Counted from the stretch's first letter, positions 1 through 9,256 are shown. The stretch: 64,000 nucleotides of DNA from Xylanibacter ruminicola Ga6B6 (GCF_000687715.1 NZ_JHXD01000002.1:248001-312000), one strand, 5' to 3'. Notes: a model not told the origin generated them from the letters alone. A program made the numbers and translations.

Positions 1-513
1 GAAGTTCGCAATGGCAGACTGAAAAGCGATTTGGATAGCTTGGAGAGAATGTTTAAGCAAGTGCTGAAAGAGGCGGCTGCACGCAAAGCCGTAAAGAACG
101 ATACTGTTACAATAGGTAGTCAGGTTCCAGAACTTGGGTTGAAAGATTTGCAGGGAAATGTGTTGGAATTGAAATCGCTTCGTGGTAAATATGTAGTGCT
201 CGATTTCTGGGGCTCGTGGTGTACCTGGTGTATCAAAGGGTTCCCCAAACTAAAGGAGTACTACGCCAAATATAAGGATCGCCTTGAGATTGTGGGCATC
301 GACTGTAACGATACTGCCGAAAAGTGGACTGCTGCTGTTAAGAAACACAATCTGCCTTGGCTGCAGGTAAGAAGCGAGGATGGCATTACAGAGGATAGAT
401 TCAGAATAAAGGGCTATCCTTATAAGGTGCTGATCTCGCCCGAAGGCATTGTGCTCAATGCCTACCTAGGCGAAACCGCCGATTTCTATCAATACTTAGA
501 TTCTGCACTTTAA
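1..513 (+). CDS. TlpA-like thioredoxin-fold protein, 5' truncated by window edge
   Basis: The reading frame is open back to base 1, so the true start lies outside the window; the TTG at 31 is only an internal codon. The visible C-terminal domain is a thioredoxin/TlpA fold: a short beta segment, then LDFWGSWCTWC with the redox pair CTWC, and the later cis-Pro region GYPYKVLISPEG. Proteins of this kind in Bacteroidota are periplasmic thiol-disulfide oxidoreductases, often with an N-terminal DUF4369-like domain that would be upstream here. The charged helix before the domain fits a linker. The specific partner cannot be told from this fragment. Four 22-bp-spaced palindromes follow the stop and may help end the transcript. 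Confidence 0.85.
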   Translation, partial: EVRNGRLKSDLDSLERMFKQVLKEAAARKAVKNDTVTIGSQVPELGLKDLQGNVLELKSLRGKYVVLDFWGSWCTWCIKGFPKLKEYYAKYKDRLEIVGIDCNDTAEKWTAAVKKHNLPWLQVRSEDGITEDRFRIKGYPYKVLISPEGIVLNAYLGETADFYQYLDSAL

Positions 514-520
514 TCTTTTT

Positions 521-603
521 ATTCCCATTATTGGAACACCATGTTCCCAGGTTGGGAACAAAACATTCCCAGGTTGGGAATGAAACGTTCCCAAGTTGGG
601 AAA
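521..603. repeat. Four palindromes at exact 22-bp period
   Basis: Units start at 521, 543, 565 and 587. Three are near-perfect palindromes of the form TTCCCAGGTTGGGAA (543-559, 565-581, 587-603); the first (521-538) is a decayed copy, ATTCCCATTATTGGAA. The 5-nt spacers differ. The array sits 8 bp after the stop of the thioredoxin gene. It could act as stacked transcript-end hairpins, a protein-binding array or a short tandem intergenic repeat. Confidence 0.85.
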
Positions 604-674
604 AAATGAAGCGCTTTTGGTGACGAGGGTTGTAGTATTAGTTGGTGTTTCTTTTGAAACTTTTGCAAAAAAAT

Positions 675-896
675 CTCTCATCTCTCCCTCAATCTCTCAA
701 AACCCGCATAAACACAGGTGGTTTGAGCGATGAGAGATTTTTCGCATCCCTCCCTCATCTCTCATGTATCTCTCCCTATAGCATGAGAGATGTAGGGAGG
801 GATTAGGGAGGGAAAAGGGAGAGATTAAGAAAATCTCCACCCTCTCGAAATGCCTGTGTACAAAGGCTTTTCGGAAGATTGAGGGAGAGATGAGAG
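675..896. repeat. 222-bp MITE-like element with 19-bp terminal inverted repeats
   Basis: The ends are perfect 19-bp inverted repeats: CTCTCATCTCTCCCTCAAT at 675-693 and its reverse complement at 878-896. The interior is also imperfectly palindromic, built of CTCTCAT and CCCTCCCT blocks that reappear inverted in the right half, for example around 750-820. It holds no plausible gene. No clear target-site duplication is visible. It looks like a non-autonomous repeat or a palindromic intergenic element. Confidence 0.7.
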
Positions 897-917
897 CTTT
901 TGACGAAAACAAAAATA

Positions 918-957
918 ATTTGCGATAGCCTACAGACGATGATAGGCTATCGCAAAT
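918..957 (-). terminator. Intrinsic terminator of the outer-membrane protein gene
   Basis: A perfect 15-bp inverted repeat, ATTTGCGATAGCCTA (918-932) with 943-957, around a 10-nt loop. Read on the minus strand it lies 32 bp after the stop of the gene ending at 990 and is followed by a T-rich tract. Confidence 0.8.
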
Positions 958-989
958 ATGCCAGGGGGCACTTTATTCCGTGACATGCA

Positions 990-1523
990 CTATTTCTTGC
1001 TATGGAAAGAGTAACCAATAGTAAGGCCTACATGCGAGTAGTATTTCTTACTGATGTGGGCATCAAGGGTGAGGCGCAGGTGGCGGGCAAATTCTACACC
1101 TACTCTTGGAATAATGCAGAGGGTTGTTGCTTCATCACCTAAACTGCCAATGATTTGTTGGCAATTCGCAACTCCAAGGCCAAGACCGATGAATGGTGAT
1201 ACCTTCGATCCACGATTTATCTGATAGTCGGATAGTACAGCAAGCGATATCGTTCGGTTGCTGAGCGACTTGTCATCTTCGGCATGTCTTACAGCGCTGC
1301 CGATATATAGCTCTGCACCAACATCCATCGGCAATCGTTTCGGATTCCATCGCGATTCAAGTCCCAAGTTAACGCCTAACTTGTTACTGATTCCCGATTC
1401 GCTATCCAACGGCAAATTGGTTCCTGCTTTTACTTCAAACTCAAACGGAGCAACATTCTGCTGGGCTCGGCATGGCATAACGGCCATCAGGGCTATACAT
1501 AATACAAGTTTTAATTTCTTCAT
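990..1523 (-). CDS. Small outer-membrane beta-barrel protein
   Basis: The 177-residue product starts MKKLKLVLCIALMAVMPCRAQ, a clear signal peptide, so the ATG at 1523 is preferred to the upstream in-frame start at 1664, which lies beyond the promoter. The rest consists of alternating amphipathic beta strands (GLGLGVANCQ, IPRVGVEFARHLRLTLDAHIS) ending in HVGLTIGYSFHSKK, typical of 8-stranded OmpA/OmpW-type porin-like proteins annotated in Bacteroidota as outer membrane beta-barrel proteins. It is monocistronic, divergent from the xylanase gene, with its own promoter (-7 at 1554-1561) and terminator (918-957). No substrate can be inferred. Confidence 0.75.
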   Translation of the reverse strand: MKKLKLVLCIALMAVMPCRAQQNVAPFEFEVKAGTNLPLDSESGISNKLGVNLGLESRWNPKRLPMDVGAELYIGSAVRHAEDDKSLSNRTISLAVLSDYQINRGSKVSPFIGLGLGVANCQQIIGSLGDEATTLCIIPRVGVEFARHLRLTLDAHISKKYYSHVGLTIGYSFHSKK

Positions 1524-1553
1524 CTTTATTTTATTGGTTTGTAAATTCACGTG

Positions 1554-1561
1554 CAAAGGTA
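1554..1561 (-). promoter_or_regulatory. -7 element for the outer-membrane protein gene
   Basis: TACCTTTG, followed by CAC, on the minus strand 30 bp before the ATG at 1523 fits the Bacteroidota -7 consensus TAnnTTTG. No convincing -33 TTTG is visible. Confidence 0.6.
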
Positions 1562-1633
1562 CAACAATTAGTTGGAATATACTCAAGAAAATCCCTATAT
1601 AGTGGTAGGTAATCCCCCTAAAGTAGCCATTGA

Positions 1634-1699
1634 TGGTACAAATAATAAAGTTTATGATACTCACGGAATAGAGGGTTTGGGGGATTTGTTGTAACTTTG
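1634..1699 (+). promoter_or_regulatory. HTCS-type operator and promoter of xyn10D-fae1A
   Basis: Operator 1634-1662 reads TGGTAC-N7-AAAG-N4-TGATAC (half-sites at 1634 and 1655, AAAG at 1647-1650). After a 29-bp gap comes the -7 element TAACTTTG at 1692-1699. No TTTG occurs at the -33 position, which fits activator dependence. The same arrangement precedes four other transcription units in this window. Confidence 0.75.
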
Positions 1700-1739
1700 C
1701 AGCCGAATAGATTAATAAACAGAAATCAAATTAGCAAAT

Positions 1740-3920
1740 ATGAAGAAACTATTAGTAGCGTTATCGCTTATCGCCGGTAGCCTGACCGCATCGGCACAGT
1801 GGGGACGTCCTGTAGATTATGCAGCAGGTCCTGGACTTAAGGATGCTTACAAGGATTATTTTACTGTAGGTGTGGCTGTAAACAAGTTCAACATCTCTGA
1901 TCCTGCTCAGACTGCAATCGTTAAAAAGCAGTTTAACAGCGTTACTGCCGAGAATGCTTGGAAACCAGGTGAGATTCACCCAAAAGAGGGTGTGTGGAAC
2001 TTTGGTTTGGCTGACAGCATTGCCAACTTCTGTCGCGAAAACGGTATCAAGATGCGTGGTCACTGCTTGTGCTGGCACTCACAGTTTGCCGACTGGATGT
2101 TTACCGATAAGAAGGGCAAGCCTGTAAAGAAAGAGGTATTCTACCAGCGTTTGCGCGAGCATATCCACACCGTGGTTAACCGCTATAAGGATGTGGTTTA
2201 TGCTTGGGACGTAGTAAACGAGGCTATGGCCGACGACGGTCGTCCATTCGAGTTTGTTGATGGTAAGATGGTGCCTGCCAGCCCTTATCGTCAGAGTCGT
2301 CATTTTAAGCTTTGTGGCGATGAGTTTATTGCTAAGGCTTTTGAGTTTGCACGCGAGGCCGACCCAACAGGTGTGCTGATTTACAACGACTACAGCTGTG
2401 TTGACGAGGGTAAGCGCGAGCGTATATATAATATGGTGAAGAAGATGAAAGAGGCTGGTGTGCCCATCGATGGTATCGGCATGCAGGGCCACTACAATAT
2501 CTACTTCCCTGATGAGGAGAAGCTGGAGAAGGCCATCAACCGTTTCAGCGAGATTGTAAACACTATCCATATTACAGAGTTGGATCTGCGTACCAATACC
2601 GAGAGCGGTGGTCAGCTGATGTTCTCGCGTGGCGAGGCTAAACCACAGCCTGGTTATATGCAGACACTGCAGGAGGACCAGTATGCCCGTTTGTTCAAGA
2701 TATTCCGTAAGCACAAGGATGTGATTAAGAACGTTACATTCTGGAACCTGAGCGATAAGGACTCTTGGCTGGGTGTAAACAACCACCCACTGCCTTTCGA
2801 CGAGAACTTCAAGGCTAAGCGCTCGCTGCAGATTATCCGCGACTTTGATGCCGCTATGGACAATCGCAAGCCAAAAGAGGACTTTGTGCCCAACCCCATG
2901 AACCAGCCCGGACAGGAGTATCCTATGGTTAACTCTGAGGGTTATGCCCGTTTCCGTGTTGAGGCTCCCGATGCTAAGTCGGTAATTGTTAGCCTGGGTC
3001 TTGGTGGCCGTGGCGGTACCGTACTGCGCAAGGATAAGAATGGTGTTTGGACTGGTACTACCGAGGGCCCAATGGATCCTGGTTTCCACTACTATCACCT
3101 GACTATCGATGGTGGCGTGTTTAACGATCCTGGTACACACAACTACTTCGGTTCTTGCCGTTGGGAGAGTGGTATCGAGATTCCTGCCAAGGATCAGGAC
3201 TTCTACGCTTATCGCAAGGATATCAACCATGGTAACATCCAGCAGGTAACCTTCTGGAGCGAGAGCACTGGTAAGATGCAGACTGCCAATGTATATCTGC
3301 CTTACGGTTACGGCAAGGTGGTAAAGGGTAAGCAGGAGCGCTATCCAGTACTGTACCTGCAGCACGGTTGGGGTGAGAACGAAACTAGCTGGCCTGTACA
3401 GGGTAAGGCTGGACTCATCATGGACAACCTGATTGCCGATGGTAAGATTAAGCCATTTATCGTAGTAATGGCCTACGGACTGACCAACGACTTTAAGTTT
3501 GGTTCAATCGGTAAGTTTACTGCCGAGGAGTTTGAGAAGGTTCTCATCGACGAGCTGATTCCTACTATCGATAAGAACTTCCTGACCAAGGCCGACAAGT
3601 GGAACCGTGCGATGGCTGGACTGTCGATGGGTGGTATGGAAACCAAGCTCATCACCCTGCGCCGTCCTGAGATGTTCGGTTACTGGGGATTGCTGAGTGG
3701 CGGCACCTATATGCCCGAGGAAATTAAGGATCCTAAGGCTGTGAAGTATATCTTCGTAGGTTGTGGCGACAAGGAGAACCCAGAGGGCATCAACAAGAGC
3801 GTTGAAGCACTGAAGGCTGCCGGATTCAAAGCCGAAGGTCTGGTTTCTGAGGGCACAGCACACGAGTTCCTGACTTGGCGCCGCTGCCTTGAAAAGATGG
3901 CGCAGAGCCTCTTTAAGTAA
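1740..3920 (+). CDS. xyn10D-fae1A: Bifunctional endo-xylanase (GH10) / feruloyl esterase (CE1)
   Basis: This 726-residue secreted enzyme has a signal peptide (1-19, ending SASAQ), a GH10 barrel (about 30-375) with acid/base E161 in WDVVNEA and nucleophile E280 in ITELDLR, an E-set/CBM48-like linker domain (about 395-480), and a C-terminal CE1 esterase (about 500-726) with S629 in GLSMGG and H708 in TAHEF. GH10 cuts the beta-1,4-xylan backbone and CE1 of this type releases ferulate esterified to arabinose side chains. The order and length match Xyn10D-Fae1A described from Prevotella ruminicola. Both active sites look intact. It probably acts in the periplasm on imported arabinoxylan oligosaccharides. 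It has its own operator-promoter; the next genes have a separate start after 268 bp. Confidence 0.93.
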   Translation: MKKLLVALSLIAGSLTASAQWGRPVDYAAGPGLKDAYKDYFTVGVAVNKFNISDPAQTAIVKKQFNSVTAENAWKPGEIHPKEGVWNFGLADSIANFCRENGIKMRGHCLCWHSQFADWMFTDKKGKPVKKEVFYQRLREHIHTVVNRYKDVVYAWDVVNEAMADDGRPFEFVDGKMVPASPYRQSRHFKLCGDEFIAKAFEFAREADPTGVLIYNDYSCVDEGKRERIYNMVKKMKEAGVPIDGIGMQGHYNIYFPDEEKLEKAINRFSEIVNTIHITELDLRTNTESGGQLMFSRGEAKPQPGYMQTLQEDQYARLFKIFRKHKDVIKNVTFWNLSDKDSWLGVNNHPLPFDENFKAKRSLQIIRDFDAAMDNRKPKEDFVPNPMNQPGQEYPMVNSEGYARFRVEAPDAKSVIVSLGLGGRGGTVLRKDKNGVWTGTTEGPMDPGFHYYHLTIDGGVFNDPGTHNYFGSCRWESGIEIPAKDQDFYAYRKDINHGNIQQVTFWSESTGKMQTANVYLPYGYGKVVKGKQERYPVLYLQHGWGENETSWPVQGKAGLIMDNLIADGKIKPFIVVMAYGLTNDFKFGSIGKFTAEEFEKVLIDELIPTIDKNFLTKADKWNRAMAGLSMGGMETKLITLRRPEMFGYWGLLSGGTYMPEEIKDPKAVKYIFVGCGDKENPEGINKSVEALKAAGFKAEGLVSEGTAHEFLTWRRCLEKMAQSLFK

Positions 3921-3955
3921 GGAAAAGTGCGAAAAAAGTGTGATTTTTTAGTGGT

Positions 3956-4021
3956 TGAAACAAAATAAAAAGTAAATGTAACATGAGGATAAGCCACTTT
4001 CGAAAAAATACACTAACTTTG
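3956..4021 (+). promoter_or_regulatory. HTCS-type operator and promoter upstream of GH95
   Basis: Operator 3956-3984 reads TGAAAC-N7-AAAG-N4-TGTAAC, with half-sites 21 bp apart. It ends 29 bp before the -7 element TAACTTTG at 4014-4021. It is the weakest match of the five operators, but its spacing is exact. Transcription would start near 4028 and run into the hairpin at 4089-4124. Confidence 0.6.
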
Positions 4022-4027
4022 CACCCA

Positions 4028-4135
4028 GATAAGATAAAGAATCGGTTAAAATTGTTTTAGTTATATTAGTAGTTAGTAGTTTTTCCTTCCCTGGGACTAA
4101 AGAAAAGCGTTTCTTGTCCCAGGGTTATTTTTTTA
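4028..4135 (+). ncRNA. Candidate induced small RNA or attenuated leader
   Basis: A promoter with an HTCS-type operator (-7 at 4014-4021) is followed about 60 nt later by a strong intrinsic terminator (4089-4135), with no ORF between. A second promoter (4152-4159) then serves the GH95 gene. The layout predicts an RNA of about 105 nt. It could be a stand-alone sRNA or an attenuator that is read through under some condition. The start is estimated from the -7 element, not measured. Confidence 0.45.
4089..4135 (+). terminator. Strong intrinsic terminator hairpin
   Basis: CCCTGGGAC (4089-4097) pairs with GTCCCAGGG (4116-4124). An inner AAGAAA/TTTCTT stem extends it past a 2-nt bulge to a tetraloop at 4106-4109. 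TTATTTTTTT follows. Confidence 0.85.
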
Positions 4136-4151
4136 ATTCATAAATTATTTG

Positions 4152-4159
4152 TATCTTTG
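4152..4159 (+). promoter_or_regulatory. -7 element of the GH95-GH3 unit
   Basis: TATCTTTG followed by CAG, 29 bp before the ATG at 4189 and just after the terminator. No HTCS-type operator lies at the expected distance, so this start is probably not regulated like the one at 4014. Confidence 0.6.
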
Positions 4160-4188
4160 CAGCGAAATTTAAAACCAATAGTATATAT

Positions 4189-6654
4189 ATGAAACGATTA
4201 TTGACTATCCTTGCCAGTGTGTGTGTAGCACTTGTGGTTAACGCCCAGCAGCATAAGCTGTGGTACAGTAAACCTGCCGCTCAGTGGTTGGAAGCCCTGC
4301 CTATAGGCAATTCGCACTTAGGTGCCATGGTGTATGGCGGTATCGGTACAGAGCAGATACAGCTGAACGAAGAAACATTCTGGAGCGGGTCGCCGCACAA
4401 TAACAACAATCCTGATGCCAAGACCAGCATCAGGGATGTACGACGCCTGATTTTTGAAGGCAAAGAAAAGGAAGCCGAGGCGCTGATTGACAAGACTTTC
4501 TTTAAAGGACCCCATGGACAAAAGTATCTGCCCCTGGGCGACCTGATGCTTTCTTTCGTCTACCAAAATGGGGCTGAACCAAGCAATTATCGTCGCGAAC
4601 TGAACCTGGGTGATGCTTTGTGTACCACCAGTTTTGATGTGGCTGATGTGAAATATATTCGTACAGCCTTTGCCTCGCAGGCCGATAATGCCATTATCAT
4701 ACAGATAACAGCCAGCAAGAAGAAAGCCCTGAACTTCGGGGTGAGCTATCAGCGCAACCAGCAGGCTGTTGAGGGTGGTGCTGTGGCCAAGAACGAGCAT
4801 GCCTATATTATTAATAATGTAGAGCACGAGGGTATTGCTGGTAAGCTGCAGGCCGAGGTGCGTGTAAAAGTGGTGGCCGATGGTGTGGTGGCCAGTCATG
4901 GCAGCGACATGCAGGTGCGCAATGCTACCAATGCCACTATCTTTATTACTGCGGCTACCAACTACGTGAACTACCAGACCATTAACGGCGATCCGATAGC
5001 CAAGAACAATCAGACCATGAAGCTGTTGCAGGGCAAGAGCTACAAGCAGCTGCTGAAACGCCATCTGGACATGTATCAGGAGCAGTACGATCGTGTGTCG
5101 TTGTCGTTAGCCAAATCGGCGCAGTCGGATCTGCCTACCGATGAGCGATTGGCTGCTTTCGATGGTACCGACCTGGATATGGTGTCGCTGATGATGCAGT
5201 ACGGACGATACCTGCTGATATCATCGTCGCAGCCTGGTGGTCAGCCTGCCAACCTGCAGGGGGTATGGAACCATAAGATGGATCCCGCTTGGGACTCGAA
5301 ATATACCATCAACATCAATGCCGAGATGAACTACTGGCCTGCCAATGTGGCTAATCTGGCTGAGACGCAGGAGCCGCTGTTCTCGATGATTCGCGACTTG
5401 AGTGTAACAGGTGCTAAAACGGCTCGTACCATGTACAACTGTCCGGGTTGGGTGGCGCATCATAATACCGACCTGTGGCGTATTGCCGGTCCTGTGGATG
5501 GTACCAGCTGGGGAATGTTCCCAACAGGTGGTGCCTGGCTCACCACACATCTGTGGCAGTACTACCTGTATACTGGCGACAAGCGATTCCTTGATGCTTG
5601 CTATCCCATCCTGAAAGGAGCTGCCGATTTCCTGCTGTCGTATATGCAGGAATATCCAAAGAACGGCGAAGTGAAGCAGGCTGCCGGCTGGCTGGTAACG
5701 GTGCCAACGGTATCGCCTGAACATGGACCGGTAGGCAAGAATACCACCGTAACAGCCGGATCGACCATGGACAACCAGATAGTGTTTGATGTGCTGAGCA
5801 GCACCCTGAAGGCACACCAGATACTGGGCTATAATAATGTGGTTTATACTACCATGCTGAGCAATGCCATTGCCAAGCTGCCACCTATGCAGATTGGTAG
5901 ATACGGACAGTTACAAGAGTGGCTGATAGATGGCGACGATCCTAAGGACGAGCATCGCCACATATCGCATCTGTACGGCTTGTATCCTTCGAACCAGATA
6001 TCTCCCTACAGTCATCCTGATCTGTTTACCGCTGCGGCTAACACCCTGAACCAGCGCGGCGATATGGCTACTGGCTGGAGTTTGGGCTGGAAGATCAACT
6101 TCTGGGCACGTATGCAGGATGGTAACCATGCTTTTAAGATTATCAAGAACATGCTGAACGTGATACCTAGCACCACAGAGTGGGGGCGCAGTGGCGGTAC
6201 CTATCCCAACTTGTTTGATGCCCATCCACCATTCCAGATTGATGGTAACTTCGGATGTTCGGCTGGCGTATGCGAGATGCTGTTGCAGAGTCATGATGGC
6301 GCTGTACACCTGTTGCCCGCCCTGCCTGATAGTTGGAAAGATGGCGAGGTAAGTGGACTGGTGGCCAGAGGTGCCTTTACGGTAAGTATGAAGTGGCATC
6401 AGGGCGAGCTGACCGAGGCTACGATATACTCGAAGATTGGCGGACAGCTGCGTCTGCGTTCGTATGTGCCATTGCAGGGTGCTGGTTTGAAGCCAGCCCA
6501 GGGTGAGTGCAGTAACGAGCTGTTGGCACCTGCTGCCATCCGTGAGCCATTGGTGTCGGAAGAGCTGAAGGACTTTAAGACACTGCCCATCCGCAAGGTG
6601 TACGAGTATGATATCATGACCGCACCGGGGAAAACGTATTACATTAGGCATTAA
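4189..6654 (+). CDS. GH95 alpha-L-fucosidase/alpha-L-galactosidase family enzyme
   Basis: The 821-residue protein has a signal peptide (1-19, ending VNAQ) followed by the GH95 N-terminal beta domain opening [19 protein letters not shown]. Next comes the (alpha/alpha)6 barrel with the family catalytic set: N375 and N377 in [10 protein letters not shown]511 in TVSPEHG and D685 in FQIDGNFG, then a C-terminal beta domain. Family members are inverting alpha-1,2-L-fucosidases or alpha-L-galactosidases. In a xylan locus the second activity is the better guess, because complex glucuronoarabinoxylans carry terminal L-galactose and GH95 enzymes in other Bacteroides xylan loci remove it; that assignment is inference. 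The GH3 gene follows after 16 bp, so the two form one operon. Confidence 0.85.
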   Translation: MKRLLTILASVCVALVVNAQQHKLWYSKPAAQWLEALPIGNSHLGAMVYGGIGTEQIQLNEETFWSGSPHNNNNPDAKTSIRDVRRLIFEGKEKEAEALIDKTFFKGPHGQKYLPLGDLMLSFVYQNGAEPSNYRRELNLGDALCTTSFDVADVKYIRTAFASQADNAIIIQITASKKKALNFGVSYQRNQQAVEGGAVAKNEHAYIINNVEHEGIAGKLQAEVRVKVVADGVVASHGSDMQVRNATNATIFITAATNYVNYQTINGDPIAKNNQTMKLLQGKSYKQLLKRHLDMYQEQYDRVSLSLAKSAQSDLPTDERLAAFDGTDLDMVSLMMQYGRYLLISSSQPGGQPANLQGVWNHKMDPAWDSKYTININAEMNYWPANVANLAETQEPLFSMIRDLSVTGAKTARTMYNCPGWVAHHNTDLWRIAGPVDGTSWGMFPTGGAWLTTHLWQYYLYTGDKRFLDACYPILKGAADFLLSYMQEYPKNGEVKQAAGWLVTVPTVSPEHGPVGKNTTVTAGSTMDNQIVFDVLSSTLKAHQILGYNNVVYTTMLSNAIAKLPPMQIGRYGQLQEWLIDGDDPKDEHRHISHLYGLYPSNQISPYSHPDLFTAAANTLNQRGDMATGWSLGWKINFWARMQDGNHAFKIIKNMLNVIPSTTEWGRSGGTYPNLFDAHPPFQIDGNFGCSAGVCEMLLQSHDGAVHLLPALPDSWKDGEVSGLVARGAFTVSMKWHQGELTEATIYSKIGGQLRLRSYVPLQGAGLKPAQGECSNELLAPAAIREPLVSEELKDFKTLPIRKVYEYDIMTAPGKTYYIRH

Positions 6655-6670
6655 ACATTAAATATTAGAA

Positions 6671-9256
6671 ATGAAACATCAACTATTCTTATCATTGGCA
6701 TTGTGTGTGGGGCTGGGAGCCTCGGCACAAACATTGCCTTACCAGAACCCGAACCTCTCGGCTAAAGAGCGAGCCGTTGACCTTTGTAGTAGACTGACTT
6801 TGGAAGAGAAAGCCATGCTGATGCTGGATGAGAGTCCGGCCATCCCCCGCTTGGGCATCAAGAAATTCTTCTGGTGGAGCGAGGCGCTGCATGGTGCGGC
6901 TAACATGGGTAACGTAACCAACTTCCCTGAGCCTGTAGGTATGGCTGCGTCGTTCAATCCTCATCTGCTGTTTAAGGTGTTCGATATCGCATCTACCGAG
7001 TTCCGTGCTCAGTACAATCATCGTATGTACGACCTGAATGGCGAGGATATGAAGATGCGTAGCCTCTCTGTTTGGACACCAAACGTGAACATCTTCCGCG
7101 ACCCTCGTTGGGGCCGTGGACAGGAAACCTATGGCGAGGATCCCTATCTTACCAGTGTGATGGGCGTGCAGGTGGTGAAAGGCTTGCAGGGGCCTGAGGA
7201 TGCCAGATACCGTAAGCTCTGGGCCTGTGCCAAGCACTATGCCGTGCACAGTGGTCCTGAGTACACACGTCATACTGCCAACCTGACTGATGTGTCGGCC
7301 CGTGATTTCTGGGAGACTTATATGCCTGCCTTCAAGACATTGGTGAAGGATGCGAAAGTGCGCGAGGTGATGTGTGCCTATCAGCGTCTGGACGATGATC
7401 CCTGCTGTGGTTCAACCCGTCTGCTCCAACAGATTCTGCGCGATGAGTGGGGCTTTGAATACCTCGTTGTGAGCGACTGTGGTGCCGTTAGCGATTTCTA
7501 TGAGAACCATAAGTCGTCGTCGGATGCCGTACATGGTACATCGAAAGCTGTCTTGGCTGGTACCGATGTAGAGTGTGGCTTTAACTATGCTTATAAGAGT
7601 CTGCCCGAGGCAGTCAGAAAGGGTCTGCTCTCAGAGAAGGAGGTTGATAAGCATGTGATCCGTTTGCTTGAAGGTCGTTTCGACCTGGGTGAGATGGATG
7701 ATCCGTCGCTGGTGGAGTGGTCGAAGATTCCTTATTCGGCTATGTCGACCAAGGCTTCGGCTAACGTGGCGCTGGACATGGCCCGTCAGACCATCGTACT
7801 GCTTCAGAACAAGAACAATATCCTGCCTCTGAAGAAGAATGCCGAGAAGATTGCCATTATCGGTCCTAATGCTCATAACGAGCCTATGATGTGGGGAAAC
7901 TATAATGGTACCCCAAACCATACCGTTACCATCCTGGATGGTGTGAAGGCCAAGCAGAAGAAACTGGTTTATATACCAGGCTGCGACCTGACAAATGATA
8001 AGGTGATGGAGTGCCATCTGGCTACCGACTGTGTGACTCCTGATGGCAAGAAAGGCTTGAAGGGCACATTCTGGAACAATACAGAGATGGCTGGAAAACC
8101 CTTTACTACCGAATACTACACCAAACCGGTAAATGTAACCACTGCAGGTATGCACGTGTTTGCTCCCAATCTGCCTATCGAGGATTTCTCGGCTAAGTAC
8201 GAGACAACCTTCACAGCCAAAGAGGCTGGCGAGTATGTGGTAAACGTGGAGAGTACTGGTCATTTCGAGCTCTATGTCAATGGCAAGCAGCAGTTTGTGA
8301 ACCACATCTGGCGTGCTACACCAACACGTACGGTGCTGAAAGCAGAAAAGGGTCAGAAGTTTGATATAGAGGTACGTTTCCAGACCGTGAAGACATGGGG
8401 TGCTTCGATGAAGATTGATGTGGCTCGCGAGCTGAATATCGATTATCAAGAGACCATCGCCCAGCTGAAGGGTATCAATAAGGTGATTTTCTGTGGTGGT
8501 ATCGCTCCCAGTCTGGAGGGCGAGGAGATGCCTGTAAACATCGAGGGCTTTAAAGGTGGCGACCGTACCAGCATCGAACTGCCTAAGGTGCAACGCGAGT
8601 TCCTGAAGGCCCTGAAGGCTGCTGGAAAGCAGGTGATCTATGTGAACTGTTCGGGTTCGGCTATTGCCCTGCAGCCAGAGACAGAGAGCTGCGATGCCAT
8701 CGTACAGGCCTGGTATCCTGGTCAGGAGGGTGGTACAGCTGTGGCCGACGTGCTCTTTGGCGACTATAACCCAGGCGGAAAACTGTCGGTAACCTTCTAT
8801 AAGAACGATCAGCAGCTGCCCGATTATGAGGACTACTCGATGAAGGGTCGTACCTATCGCTATTTTGATGATGCGCTGTTCCCCTTCGGCTATGGCTTGA
8901 GCTATACCACCTTCGAGGTGGGCGAGGCCAAGGTTGAGGCTGCTACCGATGGTGCGCTTTACAACGTACAGATACCTGTGACCAATACTGGCGCTAAGAA
9001 CGGTAGCGAAACCATCCAGCTGTATATCCGCAACCTGCAGGATCCCGACGGACCGCTGAAGAGTCTGCGTGGCTTTGAGCGTTTGGATATCAAGGCTGGT
9101 AAGACGGCAACAGCCAACCTGAAACTGACCAAGGAGTCGTTGGAGTTCTGGGATGCTGAGACAAACACCATGCGAACCAAACCCGGAAAGTACGAGATAC
9201 TCTACGGAACCAGTTCGTTGGACAAAGATCTGAAAAAACTGACCATCACTTTATAG
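6671..9256 (+). CDS. xyl3A: GH3 beta-xylosidase with inserted PA14 domain
   Basis: This 861-residue protein has a signal peptide (1-19), an N-terminal GH3 barrel with nucleophile D269 in VVSDCGA, and the substrate-binding motifs WGRGQETYGEDP and KHYAVHSG. The C-terminal alpha/beta sandwich is interrupted by a PA14 domain (about 462-585), and a fibronectin III-like domain closes the protein (about 780-861). PA14-bearing GH3 proteins in Prevotella include beta-xylosidases that trim xylo-oligosaccharides to xylose, which fits this cluster; beta-glucosidase activity cannot be excluded from sequence alone. It is the second gene after GH95. Its last 11 bases overlap the 3' end of the convergent potD-like gene, inside a terminator hairpin. 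Confidence 0.88.
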   Translation: MKHQLFLSLALCVGLGASAQTLPYQNPNLSAKERAVDLCSRLTLEEKAMLMLDESPAIPRLGIKKFFWWSEALHGAANMGNVTNFPEPVGMAASFNPHLLFKVFDIASTEFRAQYNHRMYDLNGEDMKMRSLSVWTPNVNIFRDPRWGRGQETYGEDPYLTSVMGVQVVKGLQGPEDARYRKLWACAKHYAVHSGPEYTRHTANLTDVSARDFWETYMPAFKTLVKDAKVREVMCAYQRLDDDPCCGSTRLLQQILRDEWGFEYLVVSDCGAVSDFYENHKSSSDAVHGTSKAVLAGTDVECGFNYAYKSLPEAVRKGLLSEKEVDKHVIRLLEGRFDLGEMDDPSLVEWSKIPYSAMSTKASANVALDMARQTIVLLQNKNNILPLKKNAEKIAIIGPNAHNEPMMWGNYNGTPNHTVTILDGVKAKQKKLVYIPGCDLTNDKVMECHLATDCVTPDGKKGLKGTFWNNTEMAGKPFTTEYYTKPVNVTTAGMHVFAPNLPIEDFSAKYETTFTAKEAGEYVVNVESTGHFELYVNGKQQFVNHIWRATPTRTVLKAEKGQKFDIEVRFQTVKTWGASMKIDVARELNIDYQETIAQLKGINKVIFCGGIAPSLEGEEMPVNIEGFKGGDRTSIELPKVQREFLKALKAAGKQVIYVNCSGSAIALQPETESCDAIVQAWYPGQEGGTAVADVLFGDYNPGGKLSVTFYKNDQQLPDYEDYSMKGRTYRYFDDALFPFGYGLSYTTFEVGEAKVEAATDGALYNVQIPVTNTGAKNGSETIQLYIRNLQDPDGPLKSLRGFERLDIKAGKTATANLKLTKESLEFWDAETNTMRTKPGKYEILYGTSSLDKDLKKLTITL

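Noticed and set aside
521-603. CRISPR-like array
   Set aside because: Units are short palindromes with 5-nt spacers; no 30-nt spacers and no cas genes anywhere in the window.
496-912. Short minus-strand open frames in the first intergenic region
   Set aside because: They read through palindromic repeats and hairpins, have biased peptides and no start signals.
2079-3365. Long open frame (428 codons) antisense to xyn10D-fae1A
   Set aside because: It is a codon-bias shadow of the plus-strand gene, with no signal, domain or promoter; similar shadows over other large genes were dropped too.
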